Assembly: GCF_000763575.1 (NCBI RefSeq) | Contig: NZ_CP009170.1 | Span: 645,501 to 709,500 of the forward strand | Direction: 5' to 3' | Length of the DNA stretch: 64,000 nt | DNA from: Thermoanaerobacter kivui | Lineage (GTDB): Bacteria > Bacillota > Thermoanaerobacteria > Thermoanaerobacterales > Thermoanaerobacteraceae | Shown here: in pieces, positions 9,549-18,685 of the stretch | How the letters are laid out: the number at the start of each line of letters is the position of its first letter | Position numbering within the stretch: the stretch's first letter is position 1 | Notes under the pieces: model-generated | What the model saw: only the letters and a program-made list of their open reading frames with translations | Told to the model about the DNA's origin: nothing | Databases searched by the model: none | Translations under genes and position numbers: made by a program

Positions 9549-10688
9549 ATGAGCAATAAAATAAACACTTATAAAATTTTATTTATAGCAACAATTGAAT
9601 CCCATATATTAAATTTTCATATTCCTTTTATACAATATTTTCAAAACAAAGGATGTGAAGTCCATATAGCGACAAAATTGGAAAATAGACAGGACGAACT
9701 AAAAAAATTGGGAGTTGTATATCATGGCGTTGATTTTGAAAGATCTCCATATTCATTTTCTAACATAAAGGCATTAAAGCAATTGATAAATATTATGAAG
9801 AGAAATAAGTATTCACTAGTCCATGTCCATACTCCTGTTGGAGCTTTTCTAGGTCGACTGGCTGCAAAAATTACAAATACAAAGCCTGTACTTTATACAG
9901 CCCATGGATTTCATTTTTACAAAGGAGCTCCTTTGAAAAACTGGATTATATATTACACAATGGAAAAAATAGCTGCTCATTGGACAGATGGACTTATAAC
10001 TATGAATGAAGAAGATTTTAATATTGCAAGGAAGTTCAACTTGAGAAGAAAAGATGCAGTGTTTTATGTGCATGGTGTTGGTATAGATATTAATAAATAT
10101 TGTGTAAATGATGAAGAGAAAAGAAAAAAGTTGAGAGAAGAATTAGGCTTTTCAGAGGATGATATTTTAATATTGACTGTGGCAGAAATAAATACCAATA
10201 AAAATCATAAGCAAATAATCGATGCCATAAAAATCCTGAAAAATTACACTGATATTTACTATCTCATTGTAGGCACTGGAGAAAAGGAAGAGAAATTAAA
10301 AAACTATGTTTTGCTTAATAATTTGGAAAATAGAATAATATTTTTGGGATATAGGAGAGATATTTCAGAAATTTTAAATGCTGTTGATATTTTTGCATTA
10401 ACATCTTTACGGGAAGGTCTTCCAAGAGCTATAATGGAAGCAATGGCAGCAGGTAAACCTATTATTGCCACAAATGTAAGAGGGAATAGAGATTTAGTTA
10501 GAGATGAGGTCAATGGATGCTTGGTTCCTGTAAATAATATAGAAGAAACAGCTAAAGCAGTTGCAAAATTAGCCGAAAATAAAATGTTAAGGACCAAGAT
10601 GGGAGAAGAAGGTAAAAGAATTATACAAGATTATGCTATCGAAAGAGTTTTAAAAGAAATGGATGAGATATATAGTCTGTATTTGTAA
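9549..10688 (+). CDS. Glycosyltransferase family 4 (EpsD/PglA-like)
   Basis: The 379-residue GT-B enzyme has an N-terminal half with VHVHTPVGAFLGRLA and LYTAHGFHFYKGAP, which is characteristic of the EpsD/PglA group. Its C-terminal half contains REGLPRAIMEAMAAGKP, the E-x7-E donor motif. In the Campylobacter Pgl pathway, PglA adds the second sugar onto undecaprenyl-PP-bacillosamine. The PglC/D/E/F genes downstream make a similar role attractive here, but this is inference. GTG 9534 is an alternative start 15 bases upstream; neither start has a strong ribosome site. Confidence 0.85.
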   Translation: MSNKINTYKILFIATIESHILNFHIPFIQYFQNKGCEVHIATKLENRQDELKKLGVVYHGVDFERSPYSFSNIKALKQLINIMKRNKYSLVHVHTPVGAFLGRLAAKITNTKPVLYTAHGFHFYKGAPLKNWIIYYTMEKIAAHWTDGLITMNEEDFNIARKFNLRRKDAVFYVHGVGIDINKYCVNDEEKRKKLREELGFSEDDILILTVAEINTNKNHKQIIDAIKILKNYTDIYYLIVGTGEKEEKLKNYVLLNNLENRIIFLGYRRDISEILNAVDIFALTSLREGLPRAIMEAMAAGKPIIATNVRGNRDLVRDEVNGCLVPVNNIEETAKAVAKLAENKMLRTKMGEEGKRIIQDYAIERVLKEMDEIYSLYL

Positions 10689-10704
10689 CTAGTAAGACTT
10701 TTAG

Positions 10705-11530
10705 GGTAGGAAGGATGAAGTAGAAAAATCTTTTTCTCCTGAGAGAGTTAAAACTGCACTTTATCGTTTTGGAATTTTTCCTCCTGAAAATGTTCTTCAT
10801 ATTCATGAAGACTTGCTAAAACAAAAGTACGTAAGAAAGTCTTCTTGGACTATAGCTAAAGTATTAGTTACAGAGAATGAGATTGAAGGGAATTGGCTTA
10901 ATCTGAGACTTGATGAGATAGATAGATTTATCCATAAACGGATTAAATTTTATTTGGATGATAAATATGCAGATCGTACATATTTCCCGAGTATTCTCAT
11001 TCAATATATTACTTGGAAAGATAAGAATAGAATTTTAAATGATTACTGATATAATTTTTGAGTGTTTGGCACTAGATAGATATCAAATTGAAAATGGAAA
11101 AATAATTAATGCCTTGCCTGCATCTACAGAAACTAACCACATACGAAAAATAAACTTGAACAAAAATTATGTGCTTTAGGTTGTTCTGTACCTTTACAAC
11201 ATCTCCAAGATGCTTGTGAAGACTATGCTGAAGAGCGTTGGGCGGCAGCTAATGCGTCTATTCGTTCTTTTCTCCAAGAGATATTTGATAATATAACAGA
11301 GATTATACCAAATTTTCACAAAGAAGGGTTAGATCCCGAAGGAGCGCAACGCCAATTTCGAGAAACAATAAAGTTTTTAACCAATGAGGAAGCAGAATTT
11401 AGTGCGTGCTCTTTTTAGAATTCTTCACACCAATGGTCCTCACCCCGGCCTTTCGGATGAAAGTGATTGTTCTTCAAGGATTTTGATGTCCATTGGAATT
11501 TGCTTGGCGATTCCTCTCGCGATTTTTAGA
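10705..11530 (+). pseudogene. Decayed gene of unknown function
   Basis: Three consecutive pieces in different frames look like one broken gene. An open stretch at 10705-11049 (starting VEKSFSPERVKTALYRF) has no start codon. A second runs from about 11136 to 11408 (KLEQKLCALGCSVPLQ to FLTNEEAEF). A third runs from about 11384 in a further frame and contains [10 protein letters not shown] associate HPGLSDE-type endings with a group of uncharacterised accessory proteins but cannot name a function. The piece lies between two glycan genes and has slightly higher GC than its surroundings, so it may be a failed import. Confidence 0.6.
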
Positions 11531-11548
11531 AAAAGGAGGGAGTTATTC

Positions 11549-12154
11549 TTGGAGTTAGTTATAAAAAGATTAATTGACATTTTTGTATCACTTTTTTTAT
11601 TAATTATTTTGTCACCTCTGCTAATTATTATCTCCTTAATTATTTTTATTACGATGGGGCCTCCTGTTATATTTAAACAAGAAAGACCGGGATTTAAAGG
11701 TAAACCTTTTACAATATATAAATTTAGGACAATGACTAATGAAAAGGATGAATATGGTAATCTTTTACCAGATGAAAAACGCTTAACTAAAATAGGTAAA
11801 TTCCTTAGAAGTACAAGTCTTGACGAATTACCGGAATTATTTAATGTTTTAAAAGGAGATATGAGCTTAGTGGGGCCAAGACCCTTGCTTATGGAATATT
11901 TGAATTATTACACAGAAGAACAAATGAGACGTCATGATGTAAAACCAGGTATAACTGGTTGGGCACAAGTAAATGGACGCAATAGTCTTTCATGGGAAGA
12001 GAAATTTAAGCTTGATGTATGGTATGTAGATAATTGGAGTTTATGGCTCGATTTTAAAATATTATTCTTAACACTTATAAAAGTCTTAAAAAGGGAAGGT
12101 ATTTCTGCTGAAGGTTATGCTACAATGCCAAAATTTACGGGAAGTAAGGATTAA
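11549..12154 (+). CDS. pglC: Undecaprenyl-phosphate phosphoglycosyl transferase (PglC-like, bacterial sugar transferase)
   Basis: This is a small monotopic phosphoglycosyl transferase of 201 residues. It has one N-terminal hydrophobic segment (about 12-35), then [20 protein letters not shown] and the catalytic [17 protein letters not shown] with its Asp-Glu pair, and GPRPLL. It transfers phospho-sugar from a UDP-sugar to undecaprenyl phosphate at the inner membrane face and so starts glycan assembly. Start is TTG 11549 with AAAGGAGGG eight bases upstream; an in-frame ATG at 11384 reads through the decayed gene and is rejected. Adjacent PglD, PglE and PglF homologues suggest diacetylbacillosamine-1-phosphate as donor. 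Confidence 0.9.
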   Translation: MELVIKRLIDIFVSLFLLIILSPLLIIISLIIFITMGPPVIFKQERPGFKGKPFTIYKFRTMTNEKDEYGNLLPDEKRLTKIGKFLRSTSLDELPELFNVLKGDMSLVGPRPLLMEYLNYYTEEQMRRHDVKPGITGWAQVNGRNSLSWEEKFKLDVWYVDNWSLWLDFKILFLTLIKVLKREGISAEGYATMPKFTGSKD

Positions 12155-12177
12155 GAAGTGAAACGGAGGTATCAACA

Positions 12178-12837
12178 ATGAATAATATAAAAGATATAGT
12201 GATTATAGGTGCAGGTGGATTTGCCCGAGAAGTTGCTTGGTTGATTGAAGATATTAATAAAGACAAACGAAAATGGAATTTATTAGGATTCATTGATGAG
12301 GATATACACAATAAAGGAAAGATTTTAAATAACTATCCTGTATTAGGTGGTTTTGAAGTAATTGAAAAATTTAATGATTTGTATGTAGTTTGTGCAGTAG
12401 GTGATCCAAAAATTAAAAGAAATTTAATAACAAAAGCTTTAAAATATAATGTAAAATTTGCAACGCTGATTCATCCTAGTGTTATAATGTCACAATATTT
12501 GACAATTGGTGAGGGTTCTATAATATGTGCAGGAAATATTATTACTACAAACATAAAAATTGGGTCACATGTTATAGTTAATCTTGATTGTACTATAGGT
12601 CATGATGCTGTTATAAGTGATTATGCTACGATATTACCTAGTGTAAATATTTCAGGAAACGTATCTATTGGAGAAGGATGTAGTATTGGTACAGGAAGTG
12701 CGATAATACAGGGTAAAAAAATTGGCGAATGGTCAATTATAGGTGCAGGGGCAGTTGTTGTTGATGATATACCGCCTTATTGTACAGCAGTAGGAGTTCC
12801 AGCAAAGCCAATAAAATTTCATGAGGAGGAAAAATAA
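12178..12837 (+). CDS. pglD: Sugar O/N-acetyltransferase of the PglD/NeuD family
   Basis: The 219-residue protein has an N-terminal Rossmann-like UDP-binding part (IVIIGAGGFAREVAWLIEDI) followed by hexapeptide repeats of a left-handed beta helix. It ends in VGVPAKPIKF. PglD acetylates the C4 amine of UDP-4-amino-6-deoxy-GlcNAc to give UDP-diacetylbacillosamine. The order PglC, PglD, PglE, PglF with almost no gaps supports that role. ACGGAGGT precedes the ATG. An EpsM-like O-acetyltransferase role is the main alternative. Confidence 0.9.
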   Translation: MNNIKDIVIIGAGGFAREVAWLIEDINKDKRKWNLLGFIDEDIHNKGKILNNYPVLGGFEVIEKFNDLYVVCAVGDPKIKRNLITKALKYNVKFATLIHPSVIMSQYLTIGEGSIICAGNIITTNIKIGSHVIVNLDCTIGHDAVISDYATILPSVNISGNVSIGEGCSIGTGSAIIQGKKIGEWSIIGAGAVVVDDIPPYCTAVGVPAKPIKFHEEEK

Positions 12838-13956
12838 ATGAAAGTTCCTTTGTCAAAACCGGATATTACCCAAAAAGAAATTGATGCAGTTGTAGAGGTT
12901 TTAAAGTCGGATATTTTAAGCATTGGACCCAAGATAGAAGAATTTGAAAGAAAGATAGCTGATTACGTAGGGAAAAAATATGCGATTGCAGTAAATAGTG
13001 GGACGAGCGCTTTGCATTTAATAGTAAGGTCATTAGGGATAAAAGATGGAGATGAAGTTATAACTACACCTTTTACTTTTATAGCATCTGTAAACTGTTT
13101 TTTATTTGAAAGGGCAAAGCCTGTTTTTGTGGATATAGATCCAGACACACTGAACATGGATATTAACAAAATAGAAGAAAAAATAACAGAGAAAACCAAA
13201 GCAATTCTAACAGTAGACGTCTTTGGGCAACCAATGGACATGGAGAAGGTAAATGAGATAGCCAAAAAATATGGTCTCAAAGTTATCGAGGATTCCTGTG
13301 AGGCGTTAGGTTCAGAGTACAAAGGTATTAAAGCAGGAACATTGTGTGATGCAGGTGTTTTTGCTTTTTATCCTAATAAACAGATTACAACTGCTGAAGG
13401 TGGGGTAATTGTTACAGATAATGAAGAAATTGCACAATTAAGTAGAAGTATGAGAAGTCAGGGAAGGCCTATTACTGGATTGTGGTTAGAACACGAACGG
13501 CTCGGTTTTAACTACCGTCTTAGTGAATTACATGCTGCTCTTGGAATAGTTCAGTTAGAGAGGATAGAAGAGATAATTAAGAGGCGGTCAGAAATAGCTG
13601 AGAAATATAATGAACGATTGAGAGATGTCAAGGGAGTTAAAATACCATACATTGCTCCTGAAGTAAATAAGATGAGTTGGTTCGTCTACGTGATAAGAGT
13701 AGATGAAAACATAGACAGAGATAAGGTTATGCAGTATTTAATTGACAATGGTATAGGTTGTAGACCGTATTTTACGCCAGTACATTTACAATCTTACGTA
13801 AAAGAATTAACTGGCCATAAAGAAGGAGATTTTCCTATAACAGAGAAAGTGGCAAGATCTACAATAGCTTTACCTTTTTTCAATAAAATAACAGATGAAC
13901 AAATTGATTATGTAGTCGATAAGTTAAAAGAGGCGATAAAGATATATAGTAGGTAA
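12838..13956 (+). CDS. pglE: UDP-4-keto-6-deoxy-GlcNAc C4 aminotransferase (PglE/EpsN-like)
   Basis: A complete DegT-family PLP enzyme of 372 residues. It has LSIGPKIEEFE near the N terminus, NSGTSALHL for phosphate binding, EDSCEALGSEYKG, and the PLP lysine in YPNKQITTAEGG (Lys181). The C-terminal part carries CRPYFTPVHLQ. In the bacillosamine pathway this enzyme aminates C4 of the 4-keto sugar made by PglF. It starts directly after the PglD stop, with GAGGAG in the end of that gene as ribosome site. Function is inferred from the tight grouping with PglC, PglD and PglF. Confidence 0.92.
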   Translation: MKVPLSKPDITQKEIDAVVEVLKSDILSIGPKIEEFERKIADYVGKKYAIAVNSGTSALHLIVRSLGIKDGDEVITTPFTFIASVNCFLFERAKPVFVDIDPDTLNMDINKIEEKITEKTKAILTVDVFGQPMDMEKVNEIAKKYGLKVIEDSCEALGSEYKGIKAGTLCDAGVFAFYPNKQITTAEGGVIVTDNEEIAQLSRSMRSQGRPITGLWLEHERLGFNYRLSELHAALGIVQLERIEEIIKRRSEIAEKYNERLRDVKGVKIPYIAPEVNKMSWFVYVIRVDENIDRDKVMQYLIDNGIGCRPYFTPVHLQSYVKELTGHKEGDFPITEKVARSTIALPFFNKITDEQIDYVVDKLKEAIKIYSR

Positions 13957-13971
13957 ATGGGAGAGATTTAT

Positions 13972-15843
13972 ATGTGGAAAAACAAGAGAAAAATTTTATT
14001 ATTGCTTATTGACATTATCCTGTTGAATATAGCATATTTTCTAGCTTTTTATTTGCGCTTTGACTATACTATTCCTCACCAATATTTTCTCTTATACAAA
14101 AAAACCTTTTACATAGTAGTTGCAGTTACTGTCGTAACATTTGTCTTTTTCAAACAATACAATAAAATCTGGAGATATGCAAGTTTACATGATATTATGG
14201 ATTTGATTATTTTTATTACCATTGGCAGCGCTATGGCTGCTTTTGTTTTACTATTTTTACAAATACGTTTGCCACGTTCTATTTATCCTTTATACTGGTT
14301 TTTGAGTGCATTGCTAATAGGTGGAAGTCGTATTGCTTATAGAAGTTATATGGAAAATAACAGTAAAGTTAAAGTAAAGAATATAAAATACAAAAAAGTG
14401 TTAATAGTAGGTGCTGGAGATGCTGGGCGTATACTTGTAAGGGAGATAAAAAATCATCCAGAAACAGGCCTTAAGCCTGTAGCAATGGTAGATGATGATG
14501 TGTCTAAATTACACAGAAGTATTGATGATGTGCCTGTTGTGGGGAAAATTGATGATATTCAGGAAGTTATTACGGAGAAGGAAATTGATGAAGTTATTTT
14601 TGCTATTCCTTCTGCACCCAGAACTGTTTTGAAAAAAGTTATTGATAAATGTAGTGAAATGCGCATAAAAGTTAAGACATTGCCAGCTATTTATGAGTTA
14701 GTTGATGGAACAATATCGATAAGCAGTATAAGAGATGTTGATATAAATGATTTGTTAGGTAGAGAACCTGTCAAAATTGATTTAGAGGAAATAAGCAGTT
14801 ACATAAAAGGCAAAAAAGTTATGGTTACAGGGGGAGGAGGATCTATTGGGTCTGAACTTTGTAGGCAAGTAGCCAGGTTTTCACCCTCTCGCCTTATTAT
14901 ACTAGACATATACGAAAACAATATGTATGAAGTACAGCAAGAATTGAAAAGGAAATATCCTGAACTTGATATTGTTTGCTTAGTAGCGAATATAAGAGAG
15001 GAAAAGAAAATGAATAAAATTTTTAGTAAGTATACTCCTGATATTGTTTTTCATGCAGCTGCTCATAAACATGTTCCATTAATGGAGGACAGCCCTCATG
15101 AAGCTATTAAAAACAATGTATATGGGACATTGAATCTTGTAAAAGTTTCTGACTTATATAATGTCAATCGCTTTGTAATGATTTCGACGGATAAGGCTGT
15201 CAATCCTACAAGTGTTATGGGAGCTTCTAAGCGCATATGTGAGATGATAATTCAAGAATATGATAAAAAAAGTAAAACTGAGTTTGTTGCAGTGCGATTT
15301 GGAAATGTGTTGGGAAGCAATGGAAGCGTTATACCTCTTTTTAAAAAGCAGATTGCAGAAGGTGGACCTGTTACGGTGACCCATGAAGAAGTAAAAAGAT
15401 ACTTTATGACAATACCAGAAGCTGTTCAATTGGTTATACAAGCAGGTGCTATGGCAAAAGGGGGCGAAATATTTGTACTTGATATGGGTGAGCCGGTTAA
15501 AATTATAGATTTAGCAAGAACGTTAATTCGATTATCGGGTTTTGAGCCTGATGTAGATATACCTATTAAGATTATTGGTTTAAGGCCAGGAGAGAAATTA
15601 TTTGAGGAATTATTAATAAGTGATGATAAATACGTGTCGACAAAGCATGAGAAAATTTTTATTGAAAAGCCTGTTTCTGTTGAGTATGGGAATTTAATTT
15701 TAACATTGGAAAAATATAAAGATAAGATAGACGATATGAATGAAGATGAAATAAGAGAGTTTATAAAATCCCTTGTACCAGAGTATAACCCTGATTATCA
15801 ACGTTTCTTAATGGAAGAAATTGCTGCTACTGAAATAGAATAG
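13972..15843 (+). CDS. pglF: Membrane UDP-GlcNAc 4,6-dehydratase (PglF/CapD-like)
   Basis: The 623-residue protein has four N-terminal membrane helices (about residues 5-115), then a nucleotide-binding domain beginning VLIVGAGDAGRILVREI. A large extended-SDR dehydratase domain with MVTGGGGSIGSELCRQ and the ISTDKAVNPT motif follows. PglF-type enzymes use this Thr-Asp-Lys instead of the usual YxxxK chemistry to form UDP-4-keto-6-deoxy-GlcNAc, the first bacillosamine step. ATG 13972 is preferred over ATG 13957 because GGGAGAG is then correctly spaced. Length and domain order match the family. Confidence 0.93.
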   Translation: MWKNKRKILLLLIDIILLNIAYFLAFYLRFDYTIPHQYFLLYKKTFYIVVAVTVVTFVFFKQYNKIWRYASLHDIMDLIIFITIGSAMAAFVLLFLQIRLPRSIYPLYWFLSALLIGGSRIAYRSYMENNSKVKVKNIKYKKVLIVGAGDAGRILVREIKNHPETGLKPVAMVDDDVSKLHRSIDDVPVVGKIDDIQEVITEKEIDEVIFAIPSAPRTVLKKVIDKCSEMRIKVKTLPAIYELVDGTISISSIRDVDINDLLGREPVKIDLEEISSYIKGKKVMVTGGGGSIGSELCRQVARFSPSRLIILDIYENNMYEVQQELKRKYPELDIVCLVANIREEKKMNKIFSKYTPDIVFHAAAHKHVPLMEDSPHEAIKNNVYGTLNLVKVSDLYNVNRFVMISTDKAVNPTSVMGASKRICEMIIQEYDKKSKTEFVAVRFGNVLGSNGSVIPLFKKQIAEGGPVTVTHEEVKRYFMTIPEAVQLVIQAGAMAKGGEIFVLDMGEPVKIIDLARTLIRLSGFEPDVDIPIKIIGLRPGEKLFEELLISDDKYVSTKHEKIFIEKPVSVEYGNLILTLEKYKDKIDDMNEDEIREFIKSLVPEYNPDYQRFLMEEIAATEIE

Positions 15844-15877
15844 TTTTTGAATTTTAATAAGTGAGGAGATACGTATA

Positions 15878-16807
15878 ATGAAAGTTTTAGTCACAGGCGG
15901 TGCAGGCTTTATAGGTTCACATATAGTAGATTTGCTGATTGAGAATGGATATGAAGTCGTAATAGTGGATAATCTTTCAACAGGAAAAAAAGAGTTTATA
16001 AATAAAAAGGCTATCTTTTATAAAAAAGACATCACAGATGAAGACTTATGTGAAATATTTGAAAAAGAAAAACCTGATTATGTAATACATCAGGCAGCTC
16101 AAATAGATGTGCAGAAATCAATTGATAATCCTGTATTTGACGCGAAGGTAAATGTACTGGGGACAGTAAATTTACTGGAATGCTGCAGAAAAAGTGGTGT
16201 TAAAAAGATTGTATATGCTTCATCGGCAGCAGTATATGGAAACCCTGAGTATCTTCCTATTGATGAAGGACATAAAATAAATCCCATATCTTACTATGGC
16301 ATATCAAAACACACACCAGAGCATTATTTTGAGGTATACAGTCAATTGTATGGATTGAAATATACGATTTTGCGCTATGCAAATGTATATGGAATAAGGC
16401 AGGACTCAAAAGGGGAAGGTGGAGTAATATCTATTTTTATAGATAAAATGCTTAAAGGGGAAAGACCTATTATTTTCGGAGATGGAAACCAAACAAGGGA
16501 TTTTGTTTATGTAAAAGATGTAGCTAAAGCCAATCTTCTGGCATTGGAGAGAGGAGATAATGAGATTGTAAATATAAGCACAGGAAAGCCCACAAGTATA
16601 AATGCTCTTGTTGAGATGATGAATAAAATCATGAATACCTCTTTAGAGCCTATTTATACAGAGCCACGAAAGGGAGATATAATGCATAGTTATCTTGATA
16701 ATAAAAAAGCATTGGAAATACTCAGATGGGAGCCAAAATATAGTTTGGAGGAAGGGTTAAGGGAAACAATTGAGTATTATAAAAGGGAACGTCAAATAAC
16801 GCTATGA
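15878..16807 (+). CDS. NAD-dependent UDP-sugar 4-epimerase (GalE/WbpP-like)
   Basis: A short-chain dehydrogenase-type epimerase of 309 residues, with the NAD motif VTGGAGFIGSH at the start, VDNLSTG, and the catalytic YYGISK (YxxxK). It interconverts UDP-Glc/Gal or the N-acetyl forms; the exact sugar is not certain. GAGGAGA precedes the ATG. Its last ~370 bp are repeated, in decayed form, at 22456-22826, directly beyond the next three genes. This makes the gene's 3' end a likely recombination or insertion point. Confidence 0.92.
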   Translation: MKVLVTGGAGFIGSHIVDLLIENGYEVVIVDNLSTGKKEFINKKAIFYKKDITDEDLCEIFEKEKPDYVIHQAAQIDVQKSIDNPVFDAKVNVLGTVNLLECCRKSGVKKIVYASSAAVYGNPEYLPIDEGHKINPISYYGISKHTPEHYFEVYSQLYGLKYTILRYANVYGIRQDSKGEGGVISIFIDKMLKGERPIIFGDGNQTRDFVYVKDVAKANLLALERGDNEIVNISTGKPTSINALVEMMNKIMNTSLEPIYTEPRKGDIMHSYLDNKKALEILRWEPKYSLEEGLRETIEYYKRERQITL

Positions 16808-16840
16808 AGATTCCCTAAAAAATTTCGGGAGGGACATCAA

Positions 16841-18685
16841 ATGAAAAAAGGCAAGTCTCCAACAGTAGGTTATTTATTGGCTTTTTTCTTAGGGGGTTTT
16901 GGAGCACATCTTTTTTATTATCAAAAATATCTAAAGGCCGTGATATATCTCTTGATTGTCATATTTTCTGCGGGCAAATTGCTCCCTTTGACCATGGTAT
17001 TGGGTTGGGTAGATATGTTTTTTATTAAGAAATGGCAGAAGGAGTATTCAGAAAGGGAAGAAAAGGTTTCAAAGAGGCCTCCTGAAACATCAACTCAGCT
17101 TCCTTTTACGAAGGAAATCACTCAAGTCAAAAAACTTGAACCTTCTGCAGAAAAAGTTTTACCTCAAAAGGGAGAAGAGAAATTTTACAAGGAAGAAGAT
17201 ATCATACTGCCAGAATATGCTCATCTTGAAACTCCTTTCTACATAAGGAAAGAAATTGATGAACTAAAAAATTCTGTTAAAGCCAAAAAGTCGAGTTCAC
17301 CTGCTATAGAAATTACCTTTTCCACTCGCGATACAGAGTTTATGAAAGATTCAATTAAATACGCTGATATGAAACTCAAGAAGGCGGATTTTGTGCCATT
17401 GAAGGTGTATTGGACTACTTTTAGAGATTTGGACGAAAGGCAGAAGAGGTGGTATTTCTACTGGAGGTATCAGGCGCTAAACGGCAATTATTTGGACACA
17501 GATTTGAGCTACGTAATATTATTTGTTTATGAACTCTTGAACTATACATTTAATCAAAATGCTGCGTTCAACGTTAGCATGATGGTCCGCTTACGGGAGG
17601 CGTACAAGGATAGACTTCCTGATCTGAACAGATATATTGTGCCCTGGATAAGGGATATGTTGGTAGAACTGAATGAAATTGAATTGGCTTATAAATGGGG
17701 ATTAGGGGCAGAACCGTATTCTGGGCTCAATTTTTATCAGATTTTTAAAGAATATCAAGATGATATTAGCAAAATACCTATGGAAGAATGGCGAAAGGTT
17801 CTATATGGATATTCAGAAACTACCTTTTTTAAGGCCAATGCCAAAAAAGTATATGCTGTTTTTGAACAGGCTTTAAAATTATTTCAAAGGATAAATATAG
17901 AAGAGGGATTGGATCTGGAGAAAGCCTGGTTTAAACCAGAAGAAAAAATAGAGACATATCACTTTTTTAGTAGTGCAGTAATAGGTCGAAATGTTCCAAG
18001 CCGTATTATAAAGTACTTACAATATGTGCCTACAGATTATTTCTACAATGAAGTAACAGCTTTATTCCGGCTTTCAGAAAATGTTGCTCGATTGCTCGCT
18101 GGAATTACCAGACAGCTTCAAGTAAACGAAGAATTGTTGCCTCCTGGGTTCAAGGAAGCTTTATTAGAGGAAATAAAGAGATTAGATCTAACAGAGGATG
18201 TAGGACTAAAAAGCCGCTTTTCTCCAGATAAAAAAATAAAGAATCGTTTTTATCAAGTAGCATCGAAAGAAAAGGAAGAGTCGAAACATACTATACCTCA
18301 AAGACCAACCCAAACCACAGGAATAGACGGCGAGGAAATTGAACCTGAACTGGACTTGCCTGAAATAGACATTCCCGAAAATAGGTCTCGAATCCGCTTG
18401 TCTGATGAAGAAGTTGATGTGGAAGGATTTATTTCTTCCTTAACAGAAGAGGAATTCAAATTTATCAGCACGTTTTCTAATGGAAAGAAAAGTATAAATG
18501 AAGCAGAGGAGCAGTTAAAAGACCAAGGTGTTCCTGTAACGATTTTTGTCGAGCAGATAAATGCTAAAGCGGAGGAATATTTAGAAGATGTCTTTATTGA
18601 GCTCATAGGAGAAGAGTATGTGATAAACGAAGAGCTGATAACTGTATGGGAAGAAGTGGAGAGGAGGAATCGGCATGAAAATTAA
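16841..18685 (+). CDS. TM2-domain protein with TerB-N and TerB-C domains
   Basis: The 614-residue protein opens with a TM2-like membrane hairpin (residues ~7-65: LLAFFLGGFGAHLF then a second hydrophobic stretch). A charged linker follows. A TerB-N-type domain then covers roughly residues 175-400 (QKRWYFYWRYQAL, TDLSYVILFVYELLNY), and a C-terminal TerB-C-type domain covers about 510-610 (LSDEEVDVEGFISSLTEEEF). TerB-related domains are linked in the literature to tellurite/chemical stress and phage-defence gene neighbourhoods. The gene overlaps the next one by 11 bp. GGGAGGG precedes the ATG. The membrane anchor suggests that the complex formed with the ATPase and helicase is tethered to the membrane. 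Confidence 0.82.
   Translation: MKKGKSPTVGYLLAFFLGGFGAHLFYYQKYLKAVIYLLIVIFSAGKLLPLTMVLGWVDMFFIKKWQKEYSEREEKVSKRPPETSTQLPFTKEITQVKKLEPSAEKVLPQKGEEKFYKEEDIILPEYAHLETPFYIRKEIDELKNSVKAKKSSSPAIEITFSTRDTEFMKDSIKYADMKLKKADFVPLKVYWTTFRDLDERQKRWYFYWRYQALNGNYLDTDLSYVILFVYELLNYTFNQNAAFNVSMMVRLREAYKDRLPDLNRYIVPWIRDMLVELNEIELAYKWGLGAEPYSGLNFYQIFKEYQDDISKIPMEEWRKVLYGYSETTFFKANAKKVYAVFEQALKLFQRINIEEGLDLEKAWFKPEEKIETYHFFSSAVIGRNVPSRIIKYLQYVPTDYFYNEVTALFRLSENVARLLAGITRQLQVNEELLPPGFKEALLEEIKRLDLTEDVGLKSRFSPDKKIKNRFYQVASKEKEESKHTIPQRPTQTTGIDGEEIEPELDLPEIDIPENRSRIRLSDEEVDVEGFISSLTEEEFKFISTFSNGKKSINEAEEQLKDQGVPVTIFVEQINAKAEEYLEDVFIELIGEEYVINEELITVWEEVERRNRHEN

Noticed and set aside
11384-11548. Upstream extension of the PglC-like gene to ATG 11384
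   Set aside because: The added residues come from the decayed neighbouring gene, while TTG 11549 has a perfect ribosome site and gives the standard PglC-type length.
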